This document shows, in pieces, positions 1-11,152 of a stretch of 64,000 nucleotides of DNA; within the stretch, counting starts at the first letter, position 1, and each line of letters begins with the position of its first letter. The stretch covers positions 62,267,264-62,331,263 of the forward strand of contig JASWHV010000003.1 of assembly GCA_030760725.1 (NCBI GenBank), read 5' to 3'. The notes beneath the pieces are model-generated. The model saw only the letters and a list, made by a program, of their open reading frames with translations. It did not search any database and was not told where the DNA came from. Source of the DNA: Neostapfia colusana. Lineage: Eukaryota > Streptophyta > Magnoliopsida > Poales > Poaceae. The position numbers were made by a program, and so were the translations under genes.

Positions 1-1020
1 ATGACCAAACTTACTCAAACATAGCCAAAACTATTTGAACTAGCTCAAACACAAACACTACTAGTCCATACTTCTCAAACTTAGTAAAATATGAGCAAAC
101 TTACTCAAACATAGCCAAATCTAGCTAACTTGCTCAATTCTAACTTGTAATGAGTTTATTTAATCATATACACATTTGTGAACTTCTAATTTGTCTAATT
201 ATACATGTACATCATAAGGAACGGCGACGCGGGCTCAGGAAACTCCATCCCCTCAGCAACCAGCGTTTGGACGAGCGCATGACGACTTTCTGGACTCCGG
301 TGGCAGCGGTCGGGGTAGCGTAGGGTAGTGTGACGTGCGTATAGTGTTTTTGTGCCTGCCTGTGATGTATATTTTGATTGCCTGTGATCTGGCCATCGAG
401 ACAGGGCTGGCCTCGAAGCCATGGCAGGATTTTCTGTTTTTTTTAAAAAAAAATTGGAAAGCTTATTGACGACGGTTTCTGGTACTTGGCCGTCATCAAT
501 ATGCCATTAGTATTGACGACAGCCAGGTACCAGAAACCGTCGTCAATAAGCCATTGTTATTGACGACGGCCAAGTAGAAACCGTCGTCAATAAGCCACTG
601 TTATTGACGACGGCCAAGTAGAAACCGTCGTCAATAAGCCATGGTTACTGACGACGGTTCAAATCATGATCGTCGTCAATACTCTGCTCTAGCTTATTGA
701 CGACAGCCTGATTTAGCTGTCGTCAATAAGCCATTGTTATTGACGACGGCCAGGTACCAGAAACCGTCGTCAATAAGCCATCGTTACTGACGACGGTTCA
801 TATCCTAGCTATCGTCAATAAGCTAGCTTATTGACGACAACTAAATTTAGTTGTCGTCAATAAGATTCGTCGTCAATAAAGTTATTGACGACTAATAATT
901 GACGACAGCCGAAAACCGTCGTCTACAAAGTTTTACCGTCGTCAATAAGTTATTGACGACGGTAGTGCTCTTATTGACGACAGTTTCCGGCCGTCGTCTA
1001 TTGTTCGGATTCCTGTAGTG
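1..1020. mobile_element. CACTA-A: terminal part of a CACTA (En/Spm-like) DNA transposon
   Basis: The right terminus ends in CCTGTAGTG at 1020, the reverse complement of the CACTACAGG terminus of grass CACTA elements. Inward of it lie many GACGACGG / CCGTCGTC subterminal repeats. The A/T-rich stretch at 1-180, with repeated 'aaacttactcaaacatag' words, resembles the reverse complement of about 15870-15920 in CACTA-B, so the two elements are probably related and lie in opposite orientations. The other end is left of the window. The base after the terminus (1021) continues the reading frame of a copia integrase, so the transposon sits inside that relic. The 3-bp target duplication would be 'att' and must lie outside the window. 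No transposase coding is visible here; 195-422 is open on the minus strand but has no recognisable domain. Confidence 0.82.
459..1013. repeat. Subterminal inverted-repeat array of CACTA-A
   Basis: At least ten copies of 'ttgacgacgg' and its complement 'ccgtcgtcaataa' alternate, pairing into many small palindromes separated by short spacers. CACTA transposases bind such subterminal motifs. Some copies vary (gacgacag, gacgacta), which indicates age. Confidence 0.85.
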
Positions 1021-3812
1021 ATTTTCCTTTCAATTGTTACACTGCGATGTATGGACATCTCCTATTCCAAGCAACTAGGGGTTCAAATATTATTTGGTGA
1101 TGCTCGATGATTTTTCGCATTTTGCATGGACCTTTCCACTTCGCTACAAATCTGGTGTTCTAGCTTCGCTCATCACCTTCCACGCTTTTATCCAAACTCA
1201 GTTTCGCATGCCGATCACCTCTATCCAAATTGACAACGGCAAAGAGTTTGACAACCATGCCGCACGGTCTTTCCTAGCTCGTCATGGCATTGCGATGCGC
1301 CTCACCTGCCTCTACACCTCGCAGCAAAATGGTCGTGCCGAGCGGATCATTCGCACCTTGAACGACAGCATGCGCACCTTATTACTCCGTGCCGCCGCGC
1401 CTCCTACATTCTGGCCCGACGCCCTAGCCACTGCTACATATCTTCTAAATTGTCGCCCTTGTCGTGTTCGCAACAAATCACACCTCACGAAATATTGCTC
1501 GGCACACCACCCTCATATGATCACTTGCGAGTTTTTGGGTGCCTGTGTTTTCGAAACACATCCCTCCACCATGCCCCCCACAAACTCGCACCTCGATCTG
1601 TACCATGCATTTTTCTAGGGTACCCACCTGAAACAAAAGGGTATCGCTGCTATAACCCATCTACTCATCCTGTTCTAACTTCTCATCACGTTATTTTCAA
1701 CGAGAACATTTTTCCTTTCAGTGACTCCTAACTGAGGCCTGGTAATGGGCCTCAGCCCACGGGCCGTTTCATAATTTTTCAGCCCTTATTACAATTTAGT
1801 TCAAAAATGAATATGAATTTGGCATGGTCCTAATCTGATCTGGCCCTCTTTATTATCAGTTCATTTTATCACCCCTAGCTACAACCAGTCGAAGCCTCAT
1901 CTACTCAGGCTGCAAGTTCACCTGACCTTACCCGGTCTTCGTGCGGCCACAGGTGTGCCGGCAAGTGGTACGTACCCCTGGTGCACGTCGAGATGCAGCA
2001 CCCCCGGGATGCACGGACCTAGACCGTGAGATTCAACTTCTCCGCGGGCCCAGCGCGAGTCCTGCGGCAAGTGGAGTCCCAGTTTGTTCAACGGGCGAAC
2101 GCGTGACTCCAGGGGTCGCTCAAACGGCACCCACGTCAGGCGTCCACGTCGGGTCATCTTCATCCATTCCAACGGCCCACGCTTCGGCCGCGTCTCGAGC
2201 TGCAACAGAACGAGGCTCATCTACTTCAACTAACGGCACTGCGGCTCCGAGTCTTGCGCCAAGATCGCAGGATATTGAGGGACCCCGAGCCTCTGTACAT
2301 GCTGCACCAACGGCACAAGAAGATCTGTCACGTCTACACCGCCATGCACCAGATACTTCTTCGTTGCTGCATGCACCCCCCTCGGCAACCTACTCAACAT
2401 CATATGATCACAAGAGAGCTAAAGACGGGATCCGGCTTCCAAATCTCAAGTATGCAGCAACGACTACTTCTCAATCCACGCCCCCGCCCACATCAGTGCG
2501 TGTAAAATCCTGCGTGACTGGCTGCCATGCAAGAGGAGAACGAAGCACTACGCGCCAACAACACATGGACCCTCGTTCCTCGACCTCCAGGCATCAACGT
2601 CATCTCCGCAAATGGCTTTTCAAGAATAAAGTTCATGCGATGGCAGCGTGGCGCGTCGCAAAGCTCGATGGGACGTTCACAGTTTCCACTAACGACAGGT
2701 GATCGACTTCGATCAAACCTTCTCCCCTGTCGTCAAACCAACGACGATCCGCACGGTGCTCCATCTCGCGGCATCAAGACGATGGCCGGTCCATACGTGA
2801 AGAATACTTTCTTACACGGCGAACTGTTAGAACGTGTCTACTGCGCCCAACCAACTGGCTTCGTTGACTCTGATCATTCCGATCATGTATGTCTTCTGTC
2901 TAAGTCTCTCTACGGACTTAAACAAGCGCCTTGGGCATGGTTCCAAACATTCGCCGGTGCGGTACACAACATCGGGGTCAAGAGTTCGATATCAGATACC
3001 TCTATTTGTCCTTCATCAGGGAGCTGCGATGGCATATTTACTATTATATGTCGACGACATTGTCCTCGCTACCTCCTTTTCTTCTTTGTTGCAGCAGATC
3101 GTCAAGCAGCTCAGCCAGAAGTTTGCCATGAAAGATATGAGGCCCCTGCATTACTTCCTTGGTATTCAAGTCTGTAGGACAAATGAAGACTTCTTCCTAA
3201 ATCAAGGACATTCTACAACGTGTTGGGATGCTGAATTGCAAACCGGCCCCTACACTCGTCGACACCAAGCCCAAGAGCTCGGCCGCGGACGGGAGACCTG
3301 CGGATGATGCAACATTCTACAAAAGTATCACAGGTGCTATCCAGTACTTGACTCTCACCCGTCCTGACATCGCGTATGCTGTAAACCAAGTCTGCCTTCA
3401 CATGCATGCGCCGCGCGATGTCCATTGGAGTCTCGTCAAGGGCATCCTGAGATACATCAAGGACACCATCTTTCATGGGTTGCAGTTACACTCATCCTCA
3501 AGCACATCTCTAACGGCGTACTCTGATGCAGACTGGGCCGGATGCCCGGATATCCGACGTTCAACCTCGAGGTATTGTATCTATCTCGGTGACTCACTCA
3601 TTTCTTGGTCGTCGAAGCATCAAACTACAGTATCACGGTCCAATGCCGAGTCTGAATACAGGGCCGTTGCCAACACAATGGCCGAGTGCTGCTGGATACG
3701 ACAACTGCTCCAAGAACTGCGTGTCGACATTCCCAAGGCAACAATAATGTACTGCGACAATATCTCTGCAGTTTATCTGTCCAAGAACCCGGTAAATCAC
3801 CGTCGTACAAAG
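1021..3812 (+). pseudogene. Cop1: degenerate Ty1/copia pol (integrase, RT, RNase H)
   Basis: This is the 3' part of a copia polyprotein with many stops and shifts. Integrase core: the HCDVWTSP block at about 1043-1066 is followed by an in-frame stop, then LDDFSHFAW (about 1100-1126), the DNGKEFDNH block (about 1228-1256) and QQNGRAERIIRT (about 1323-1358). The linker at 1730-2520 is scrambled. RT is visible as ENEALRANNTW, LYGLKQAPWAW and LLLYVDDIVLAT (about 3035-3070). RNase H (3228-3812) has YSDADWAGCPD and SRSNAESEYRAVA. The motif style resembles the Ale/Retrofit lineage and the Cop4/Cop5 family. The coding sequence stops abruptly at 3812, within the conserved RRTKH motif, where the LTR of Cop2 begins. 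Its 5' half is cut off by CACTA-A at 1020. Confidence 0.85.
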
Positions 3813-4224
3813 TGATGGAATAAGTCTTGTACTCTTGGTCTGTGTGGCCCCTAGTTAGGACAGCATCTCAGTCCTTGTTAGGACAGCATATTAGTCCTTT
3901 GGTAGGACAACATCTTAGTCCTTGTTAGGACAACATCTTAGACATAGAGGACAGCATATCAGTCCTTATTAGGATAGCATATTAGTCCTTTGGTAGGACA
4001 GCATCTTAGACCAAGAGGACAACATCTCAAGACAGCATATTAGTCCTTTGGTAGGACAGCATCTTCGACTAGCATCTAGGTATATGCTTGGCTGCCTCAG
4101 CTATAAATATGTAACCCCAACCCTTATGTTGGGTATGACATTGTGTGTGGAATGAAACAAGGAAATTTTTCCCAACTCTTACTGTCATCCTCTCCATGAG
4201 AGTAATACTTCAGATACTAACAAG
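3813..4224 (+). repeat. 5' LTR of Cop2
   Basis: It starts TGATGGAATAAG and ends ACTAACA. It holds a tandem array of 'taggacagcat..ttagtcc' units (about 3855-4070) in U3 and a TATA box TATAAATA at 4102-4109. The matching LTR is at 9083-9491. Confidence 0.9.
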
Positions 4225-4226
4225 TG

Positions 4227-4240
4227 GTATCAGAGCCGTT
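4227..4240 (+). promoter_or_regulatory. Primer-binding site of Cop2 (initiator Met-tRNA type)
   Basis: TGGTATCAGAGCCG lies 2 nt after the LTR end. It is complementary to the 3' end of plant initiator Met-tRNA, the usual copia primer. Confidence 0.88.
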
Positions 4241-4412
4241 CTATCCTGTAGCCTAGACATCTCCTGCTCATCTCCTTCCCACGCCTCTCTTCGTCTTCAG
4301 CCAGCAGCAATAACACCGGTTGTTTCAACTCATTCCTCCTCTTCTACATAGATGAGCAACAGCTTGTCTGAGAAAGCCTATTCCCCACACAACACTCCCC
4401 CACTAGCGCGCC

Positions 4413-5690
4413 ATGTCCGAAGGACAGTCTCAGCACTCTGTCGCTTCGAGTGCGCGGCAGAGGCTGCAGCGAGGGCGGCGAGGCTGGCAGCGGCGGAACT
4501 GGCAGCGAAGGCGGAAGTAGAAGCAGCAGCGGCTGCGATGCAGCGCGTGCAGCTGCAACAGAGCTTGAGGCTCTGCGTGGCGGTAGCGACAGAGGCTCTC
4601 ATTCTATCGACGGCGGCACCAACGAAGACACCAGGCTGGCGAGGGAGGTAGCACGACCACAGACGTCACAGTGGGCAGCCGCGCACCCCCATGAGCGCGG
4701 CGGCTGCAGCCCAGACGGGCGCGGACACGGCGGCGACGCTCCCGGCGGGGGTGGTTGGGTCGACGGAGATCGACGCATTTACAGGCGGCGCAACTCTCCC
4801 TCCCCGAACAGGTACCATGGTCACCACGGGATCCAGGCCATTGTTAGGGACGTTGGTCCTGGCGGTGGGTGGCCTACCCTCACCAGGACCAACTACGTCG
4901 AGTGGGCCGCGGTGATGAGGATACGGCTCCAAGTGCGGCACATGTGGGAAGCAGTCCGGTACGGTGACGTCGACTACTACGAGGATCGACGTGCGTTGGA
5001 TGCTCTCATTGCTACAGTACCACCCGAGATGTAGTTCTTGCTTTCCAATAAGCGGACTGCCAAGGAGGCCCGGGATGCCATCGCTGCGGCACGCATCAGC
5101 AGCGACTGCGCCCGCAAGACCACACTGCAGGCACTCCGCAAGGAGTGGGAGCCTTCAAATAAGGTGAGGATGTTGATGACTTTGCTCTCCGTCTCAACAC
5201 ACTACTACAGAAGATGGTTTAGTTTGGCGACGACACCTAAAACGAGGTGAAAGCCGTCAAGAAGCTCTTTCGTTGCATCCCCGAGAAGTACAAGCAGATC
5301 GCTCGCTCGATCGAGTCTCTGCTGGACCTCTCCATGATGTCGATCGAAGAGGCGATAGGCCGCCTCAAGGTCATCGACAGCAATGAATCTCAGCCTCTCT
5401 CGGGGCCTATCACCATTGGCGGGAAGCTACATCTCACTCGGGAGCAGTGGGAGGCCTGCCAAGGTGACGGGAAGAAGGGGGAGCCCTTCTCCTCAAAAGG
5501 CGGCCGCAAGCGCGGCAAGCCAAGCAAGGGGCGTGGAGGTGCCCAAGACGGGCGTAGAGACGTGCCGAGGGTGGCACCCATGGAGGCGCCATTGGCAACC
5601 AAAAGCCAGCACGAGACGACACCTACCACAACTGTGGCAAGCTTGGTCATCGGGCCAGGGAGTGTCGGCAGCAACAACGCGACCAGGCCC
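4413..5690 (+). pseudogene. Cop2 gag (broken)
   Basis: By comparison with Cop3 the gag start is the ATG at 4413 (MSEGQSQ). A shift follows near 4450-4540, then the conserved capsid part WPTLTRTNYVEWAAV (about 4873-4917) and YYEDRRALDALIA. In-frame stops stand at 5032-5034, 5220-5222 and 5238-5240, and a 7-base deletion near 5151 shifts the frame. A zinc knuckle C-x2-C-x4-H-x4-C (HNCGKLGHRARECR) is read at about 5627-5670. The second copy at 9492-10665 shares all three stops but lacks the 7-base deletion. The gene cannot make a full Gag. Confidence 0.85.
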
Positions 5691-5701
5691 ACGTCGCATA
5701 G

Positions 5702-8700
5702 GTGGAGAAGGAGGAGCCGGCTCTGCTCCTGGTGCATGCAAGTATCGAGCCACCTCCAGTGGCATCGTCCGCAGCGGCTCTCCTCCACATCGATGAGCCG
5801 AGAGCACACGCCTTTCTTGGTGACGGCTCTAGCAATGACAAGACTAACGGGTGGTGCCTCGACACCGGCGCCACCCATCACATGACTGGTCGACGGGAGT
5901 TCTTCACTGAGTTCGACCCCAATGTCCGAGGCTCCGTCAAGTTTGGGGACGCCTCTGGTGTGGAGATCAAGGGCGTCGGCTCCGTCATCCTCACCACCAA
6001 GTCTGGTGAGCAGAGGCTGCTCGTCGGAGTCTACTACATCCCCGCATTGAGGAACTCTATCATCAGCCTGGGCCAGCTGGATGAGAACTGTTCGCGCGTG
6101 GAGATCAAGGAAAGAGTCATGAGGATTTGGGATCGCCATCGTCGCCTTCTTGCCAAGGTAACTAGAGGCACCAATCAACTCTACGTCCTTAACGTGCAGG
6201 TAGCACAACCTCTCTGCCTTGCTACTCGTCGGGATGATGAGGCGTGGCAGTGGCATGAGCGCTTTGGGCACCTTCACTTCAAGGCCCTGTAGCACCTCAG
6301 TGCCAAGGAGATGGTACGGGGCCTGCCGTGCCTTGACCATGTGGAGCAGTTCTGCGATGTCTGCATAGTGAAAAAGCACAGGCGACTCCCTTTTCCCCAG
6401 CACTCGAGCTTCCGAGCCAAGGAGCACCTCGACCTCATGCACGGGGACTTGTGTGGCCCGGTGACATCGGCTACACCGGGAGGACGACGCTACTTCCTAC
6501 TGCTTGTCGATGACCTCTCCCGCTACATGTGGGTGATGGTCCTCGGCAGCAAGGGAGAGGCTGCGAATGCCATCAGGCGCGCGCAGACCATTGCGGAGGC
6601 AGAGTGCGGCCGAAAGCTGCGTGTGCTGAGCACCGACAACGGCAGCGAATTCACGGCGACTGAATTCGCGTCGTACTGCACGGATGAGGGTGTTCAGCGC
6701 CACTACTCTGCACCGTACAGCCCGCAGCAGAACGGCGTCGTCGAGCGATGCAACCATACGGTTGTGGGATGGCTCGGGCCCTCCTCAAGCAGAGGGGAAT
6801 GCCGACTATCTTCTGGGGAGAGGCGGTGGTGATGACGGTCTACATCCTCAATCGCTCGCCCACCTAGGCTCTCAACGGCAGGACGCCGTACGAGGCTTGG
6901 CATGGACGCAAGCCGAAAGTCTCTCACCTACGGGTCTTCGGCTGCCTTGTGTTTGCCAAGGAGTTTGGCCACATCAGCAAGCTCGACGACAGGAGCACTC
7001 CAAGGGTGTACATCGGCTACACGGAGGGCTCGAAGGCCTACCACATTCTCGACCCAGGAACACATCACGTTCGCACGACACGTGATGTAGTGTTCAATGA
7101 AGGGCGAGGATGGGCATGGGACAAGGCGGTAGACGGCGGCTCGACTCCAACATACGACAACTTCATCGTCGAGTATGTCCACTTCAAGGGAACTGGGGGA
7201 GTAGGCAGCTCTTCTCCACCGACTTCAGCGCCACGCTCCCAGTCACGATATCGGCTGCGACGACCTCTCCACCACCACAGACGGCGACCCGACGCACTCC
7301 AGCACCGACGGTCATCCCTCCGGGTACGTCCACTCCGACACCAGCTCGTGTCGAGCACAAACCGGTGGAGTTCGTTACTCCGCTCTCCCACGACGAGGAG
7401 CGCATCGACGCGTACCACGACGGCGAGGCGTTGTGGTATCGTATGATGGAGGATCTTCTCGGCGACCAGTCGATGCCGGGACTGGTCCCTTGCGATCTGG
7501 AGGCGCAGTTGCATCTTGCGTGCGACGATGGCGAGACTCGTTCTTTTGTGGAGACTGAGAGACACGCGGCATGGCGTGCCGTGATGCAGTCGGAGATGGA
7601 CACGATTGAGAACAACCGCACCTATGAGCTTACTGACCTCCATCATGGTTACGGCGCGATCACCCTTAAGTGGGTGTTCAAGCTGAAGAGGGATGAAGTC
7701 AGCGCTATCGTCACAAGGCTCACTTGGTGGCACGCGGTTTCATGCAATAGGAGGGGATCGACTTCGACGATGCCTTCGCGCCCGTGGCGCGGATGGAATC
7801 TGTGCGACTCCTCCTTGCGTTGGCTGCTCAGGGAGGCTGGCGGGTTCAGCACATGGATGTCAAGTTGGCGTTTCTTAACGGCGATTTAAAGGAGGAGGTC
7901 TATGTGCACCAGCCGTCGGGATTTATGATTCCTGGCAAAGAGGGCAAGGTGTTGCATATGCGCAAGGCCCGCTATGGCCTGCAGCAGGCACCAAGGGCAT
8001 GGAATGCCAAGTTGGACTCCACGCTTAAGGGGATAGGCTTCGAGCAAAGCCCGCACGAGGCGACCATCTACCGGCGGGGAAATGGAGGAAATGCCCTACT
8101 GGTGGGTGTCTACGTCGACAACTTGGTGATCACCGGCACCAAGGATGTGAAGGTGGCTGCGTTCAAGGAAGCGATGAAAGCCACCTTCCAAATCAGTGAC
8201 CTGGGATCTCTCTCCTTCTACCTGGGGATCGAGGTGCACCAGGCCAACTCTGGGATTATGCTTCGACAGACTGCCTATGCCAAGCGCATTGTTGAGCTGG
8301 CTGGGCTCACAGACTACAACCCAACTCTCACTCCCATGGAGGAGAGACTGAAGTTGAGCCGCAACAGCACGACGGATGAGGTGGACGCCACGTAGTATCG
8401 GCGTCTTGTGGGGAGCCTTCGCTACCTCGCCCGCACACGGCCGAACTTGGCATTCTCTGTCGGCTACGTTAGTCAGTTCATGCAGCGACCGATGACGGAG
8501 CACCAGCAGGCTGTGAAGAGGATCATCCGCTACGTTGCGGTAACTCTCGACCACGGCCTCTACTACCCGAGTCCCTGGGGTGGCACATCTTGTCGGGTAT
8601 AGCGACCACGCCGGCGACATCGACACTAGCAAGAGCACGAGCGGGATTCTCTTCTTACTCGACAAGTGCCTCATTAGCTGGCAGTTGGTCAAGCAGCAGG

Positions 8701-9074
8701 TGGTGGCCCCGTCCAGCTGTGAGGCCGAGTACATAGCGGCCTCTACCGCTTCGACTCAGGCGCTCTGGCTTGTTCGACTGCTTGGTGATCTCCTCGGCAA
8801 AGACGCTAGAGCGATGGAACTCAGGATGGACAACAAGTCCGCTCTGGCTCTAGCAAAGAACCCCGTCTTTCATGAACGGAGCAAGCACATCCGGGTAAGG
8901 TACCACTTTCTCCGAGGCTGCTTGGATGAAGGGAGCATCAAGGTGTGCTACATCAACACCAAGGCCCAGCTTGCAGACCTGCTCACCAAGCCCCTTGGGA
9001 GGATCACGTTCCTTGAGCTTTGCTCTAGGATCGGGATGGTCCAACTCTCCCACGAGACAACGCACAAGACTTAG
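5702..9074 (+). pseudogene. Cop2 pol (protease, integrase, RT, RNase H; broken)
   Basis: Protease motif LDTGATHHMTG is near 5860-5890. The pre-integrase HERFGHLHF is followed by a stop at about 6290. The integrase core at 6311-6832 has HGDLCGP, STDNGSEF and QQNGVVERCN, then a frameshift near 6770. RT lies at 7600-8395, with FDDAFAPVARMESV, HMDVKLAFLNGDL and a mutated catalytic block VDNLVITG (YVDDLVITG in Cop3). A CAG-to-TAG stop is at about 8394. RNase H runs to 9074 with GYSDHAGD, SSCEAEYIA and HERSKHIRV. Motif style fits the Tork-like copia group. Order PR-IN-RT-RH is diagnostic of Ty1/copia. Several shifts and stops make it non-functional. Confidence 0.88.
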
Positions 9075-9082
9075 GGGGAGAA
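9071..9082 (+). promoter_or_regulatory. Polypurine tract of Cop2
   Basis: The tract ttagggggagaa immediately precedes the right LTR, the expected plus-strand priming site. Cop3 has the same tract next to its 3' LTR. Confidence 0.85.
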
Positions 9083-9491
9083 TGATGTAATAAATTTTGT
9101 ACTCTTGGTCTGTGTGACCCCTAGTTAGGACAGCATCTCAGTCCTGTTAGGACAGCATATTAGTCCTTTGGTAGGATAGCATCTTAGTCCTTGTTAGGAT
9201 AGCATCTTAGACGAAGAGGACAGCATATCAGTCCTTGTTAGAACAGCATACTAGTCCTTTGGTAGGACAGCATCTTAGACCAAGAGGAAAACATCTCAAG
9301 ACAGCATATTAGTCCTTTGGTAGGACAGCATCTTCGACTAGCATCTAGGTATATGCTTGGCTGCCTCAGCTATAAATATGTAACCCCAACCCTTAGGTTG
9401 GGTATGACATTGTGTGTGGAATGAAACAAGAAAATTTTTCCCAACTCTTACTGTCATCCTCTCCATGAGAGTAATACTTCAGATACTAACA
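9083..9491 (+). repeat. 3' LTR of Cop2, also 5' LTR of the truncated copy Cop2b
   Basis: It aligns end to end with 3813-4224 and has TATAAATA at 9371-9378. It is followed at once by the primer-binding site and a second gag region, so it serves as a shared LTR in an LTR-internal-LTR-internal arrangement. Confidence 0.88.
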
Positions 9492-10665
9492 AGTGGTATC
9501 AGAGCCGTTCTATCCTGTAGCCTAGACATCTCCTGCTCATCTCCTTCCCACGCCTCTCTTCGTCTTCAGCCGGCAGCAATAACACCGGTTGTTTCAACTC
9601 ATTCCTCCTCTTCTACATAGATGAGCAACAGCTTGTCTGAGAAAGCCTATTCCCCACACAGCACTCCCCCACTAGCGCGCCATGTCCGAAGGACAGTCTC
9701 AGCACTCGGTCGCTTCGAGCGCGCGGCAGAGGCTGCAGCGAGGGCAGCGAGGCTGGCAGCGGCGGAACTAGCAGCGAAGGCAGAAGTAGAAGCAGCAGCG
9801 GCTGCGATGCAGCGCGTGCGGCTGCAACAGAGCTTGAGGCTCTGCGTGGCGGTAGCGACAGAGGCTCTCATTCTATCGACGGCGGCACCAATGAAGACCC
9901 CAGGCTGGCGAGGGAGGTAGCACGACCACAGACGTCACAGTGGGCAGCCGCGCACCCCCATGAGCGCGGCGGCTGCAGCCCAGACGGGCGCGGACACGCC
10001 GGCGACGCTCCCGGCGGGGGTGGTTGGGTCGACGGAGATCGAGGCATTTACAGGCGGCGCAACTCTCCCTCCCCGAACAGGTACCATGGTCACCACGGGA
10101 TCCAGGCCATTGTCAGGGACGTTGGTCCTGGTGGTGGGTGGCCTACCCTCACCAGGACCAACTACGTCGAGTGGGCCGCGGTGATGAGGATACGGCTCCA
10201 AGTGCGGCACATGTGGGAAGCAGTCCGGTACGGCGACGTCGACTACTATGAGGATCGACGTGCGTTGGATGCTCTCATTGCTACAGTACCGCCCGAGATG
10301 TAGTTCTTGCTTTCCAATAAGCGGACTGCCAAGGAGGCCCGGGATGCCATCGCTGCGGCATGCATCAGCAGCGACTGCGCCCGCAAGACCACACTGCAGG
10401 CACTCCGCAAGGAGTGGGAGAACCTGACCTTCAAACAAGGTGAGGATGTTGATGACTTTGCTCTCCGTCTCAACACACTACTACAGAAGATGGTTTAGTT
10501 TGGCGATGACACCTAAAACAAGGAGAAAGCCGTCGAGAAGCTCTTTCGTTGCATTCCCGAGAAGTACAAGCAGATCGCTCGCTCTATCGAGTCTCTGCTG
10601 GACCTCTCCATGATGTCGATCGAAGAGGCGATAGGCCACCTCAAGGTCATCGACAGCAACGAATC
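9492..10665 (+). pseudogene. Cop2b: second, truncated gag region after the shared LTR
   Basis: The sequence repeats 4225-5388 of Cop2 with few changes: primer-binding site at 9494, gag ATG at 9682, TRTNYVEWAAV, and the same three stops (10301-10303, 10496-10498, 10514-10516). It keeps the seven bases lost from Cop2 at about 5151. Homology ends sharply at 10665 in the word 'gaatc', before the zinc knuckle. Unequal recombination between related elements, followed by truncation, explains the arrangement. Confidence 0.85.
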
Positions 10666-11093
10666 AATCGACGATTGTTCTCCCACATAAACAATTGAAC
10701 TCCTGCTATAACAGACTCTATCTGTAACAGAATTATTTCAGACTGACTCTAAACAATCTTATTCTTTAAAAACTATTGTTTCTTTCCTGACTTATCAAGC
10801 GGACGCCTACTATAATGAATGCCCCATATGACAGCTATAGACAATGAAAATATAGAATTTGTGATCGGACTGCTTTCTTCCCGTGTAGCAAACATTAGCA
10901 AGCACGGCGTGCCACCATGGTCTAGAAGCCACGAGCATTAGTTATCAGAATTGTAGACCTCCATGGGTTTGCCCTTTGCATATTTTCCCCATACGTTTGG
11001 TCAGCAGCTCGTATGGTACCAAGACAAGGCTCGTATGTATATCCTAATAATCATTGCATGTTGGGCTATATGAAAGCAAAGAAATCAATATAT
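10666..11093. other. Unassigned stretch between Cop2b and CACTA-B
   Basis: About 430 bp of mixed-composition DNA with no convincing reading frame, repeat or LTR end. It is probably low-copy flanking DNA or an unrecognised relic. The 3' remainder of Cop1 expected after Cop2 is not found here. Confidence 0.5.
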
Positions 11094-11152
11094 CACTACA
11101 GGAATATAATCAATTAACGACGGCTGAAAACCGTCGCTAATAAAGGCTAAAC

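Larger units (their letters stand above)
3813..9491 (+). mobile_element. Cop2: Ty1/copia LTR retrotransposon, defective
   Basis: Two direct repeats of about 410 bp (3813-4224 and 9083-9491) bracket a gag-pol relic, with a primer-binding site after the left LTR and a polypurine tract before the right one. It inserted into the RNase H part of Cop1; the left flank is 'caaag'. The right LTR is not followed by that flank but by a second copy of the internal region, so no target duplication can be confirmed. Gag and pol match Cop3 (40270-45997), so the two belong to one family. The LTRs differ at roughly 17 sites by eye, so the insertion is older than Cop3. Confidence 0.9.

Noticed and set aside
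459..1013. Regular short repeats with spacers, superficially like a CRISPR array
   Set aside because: Repeats occur in both orientations, spacers are uneven, and the array ends in a CACTA terminus in a plant context.
5390..6442. Minus-strand frame of 350 codons
   Set aside because: Antisense of the Cop2 gag-pol, which has recognisable motifs on the plus strand.
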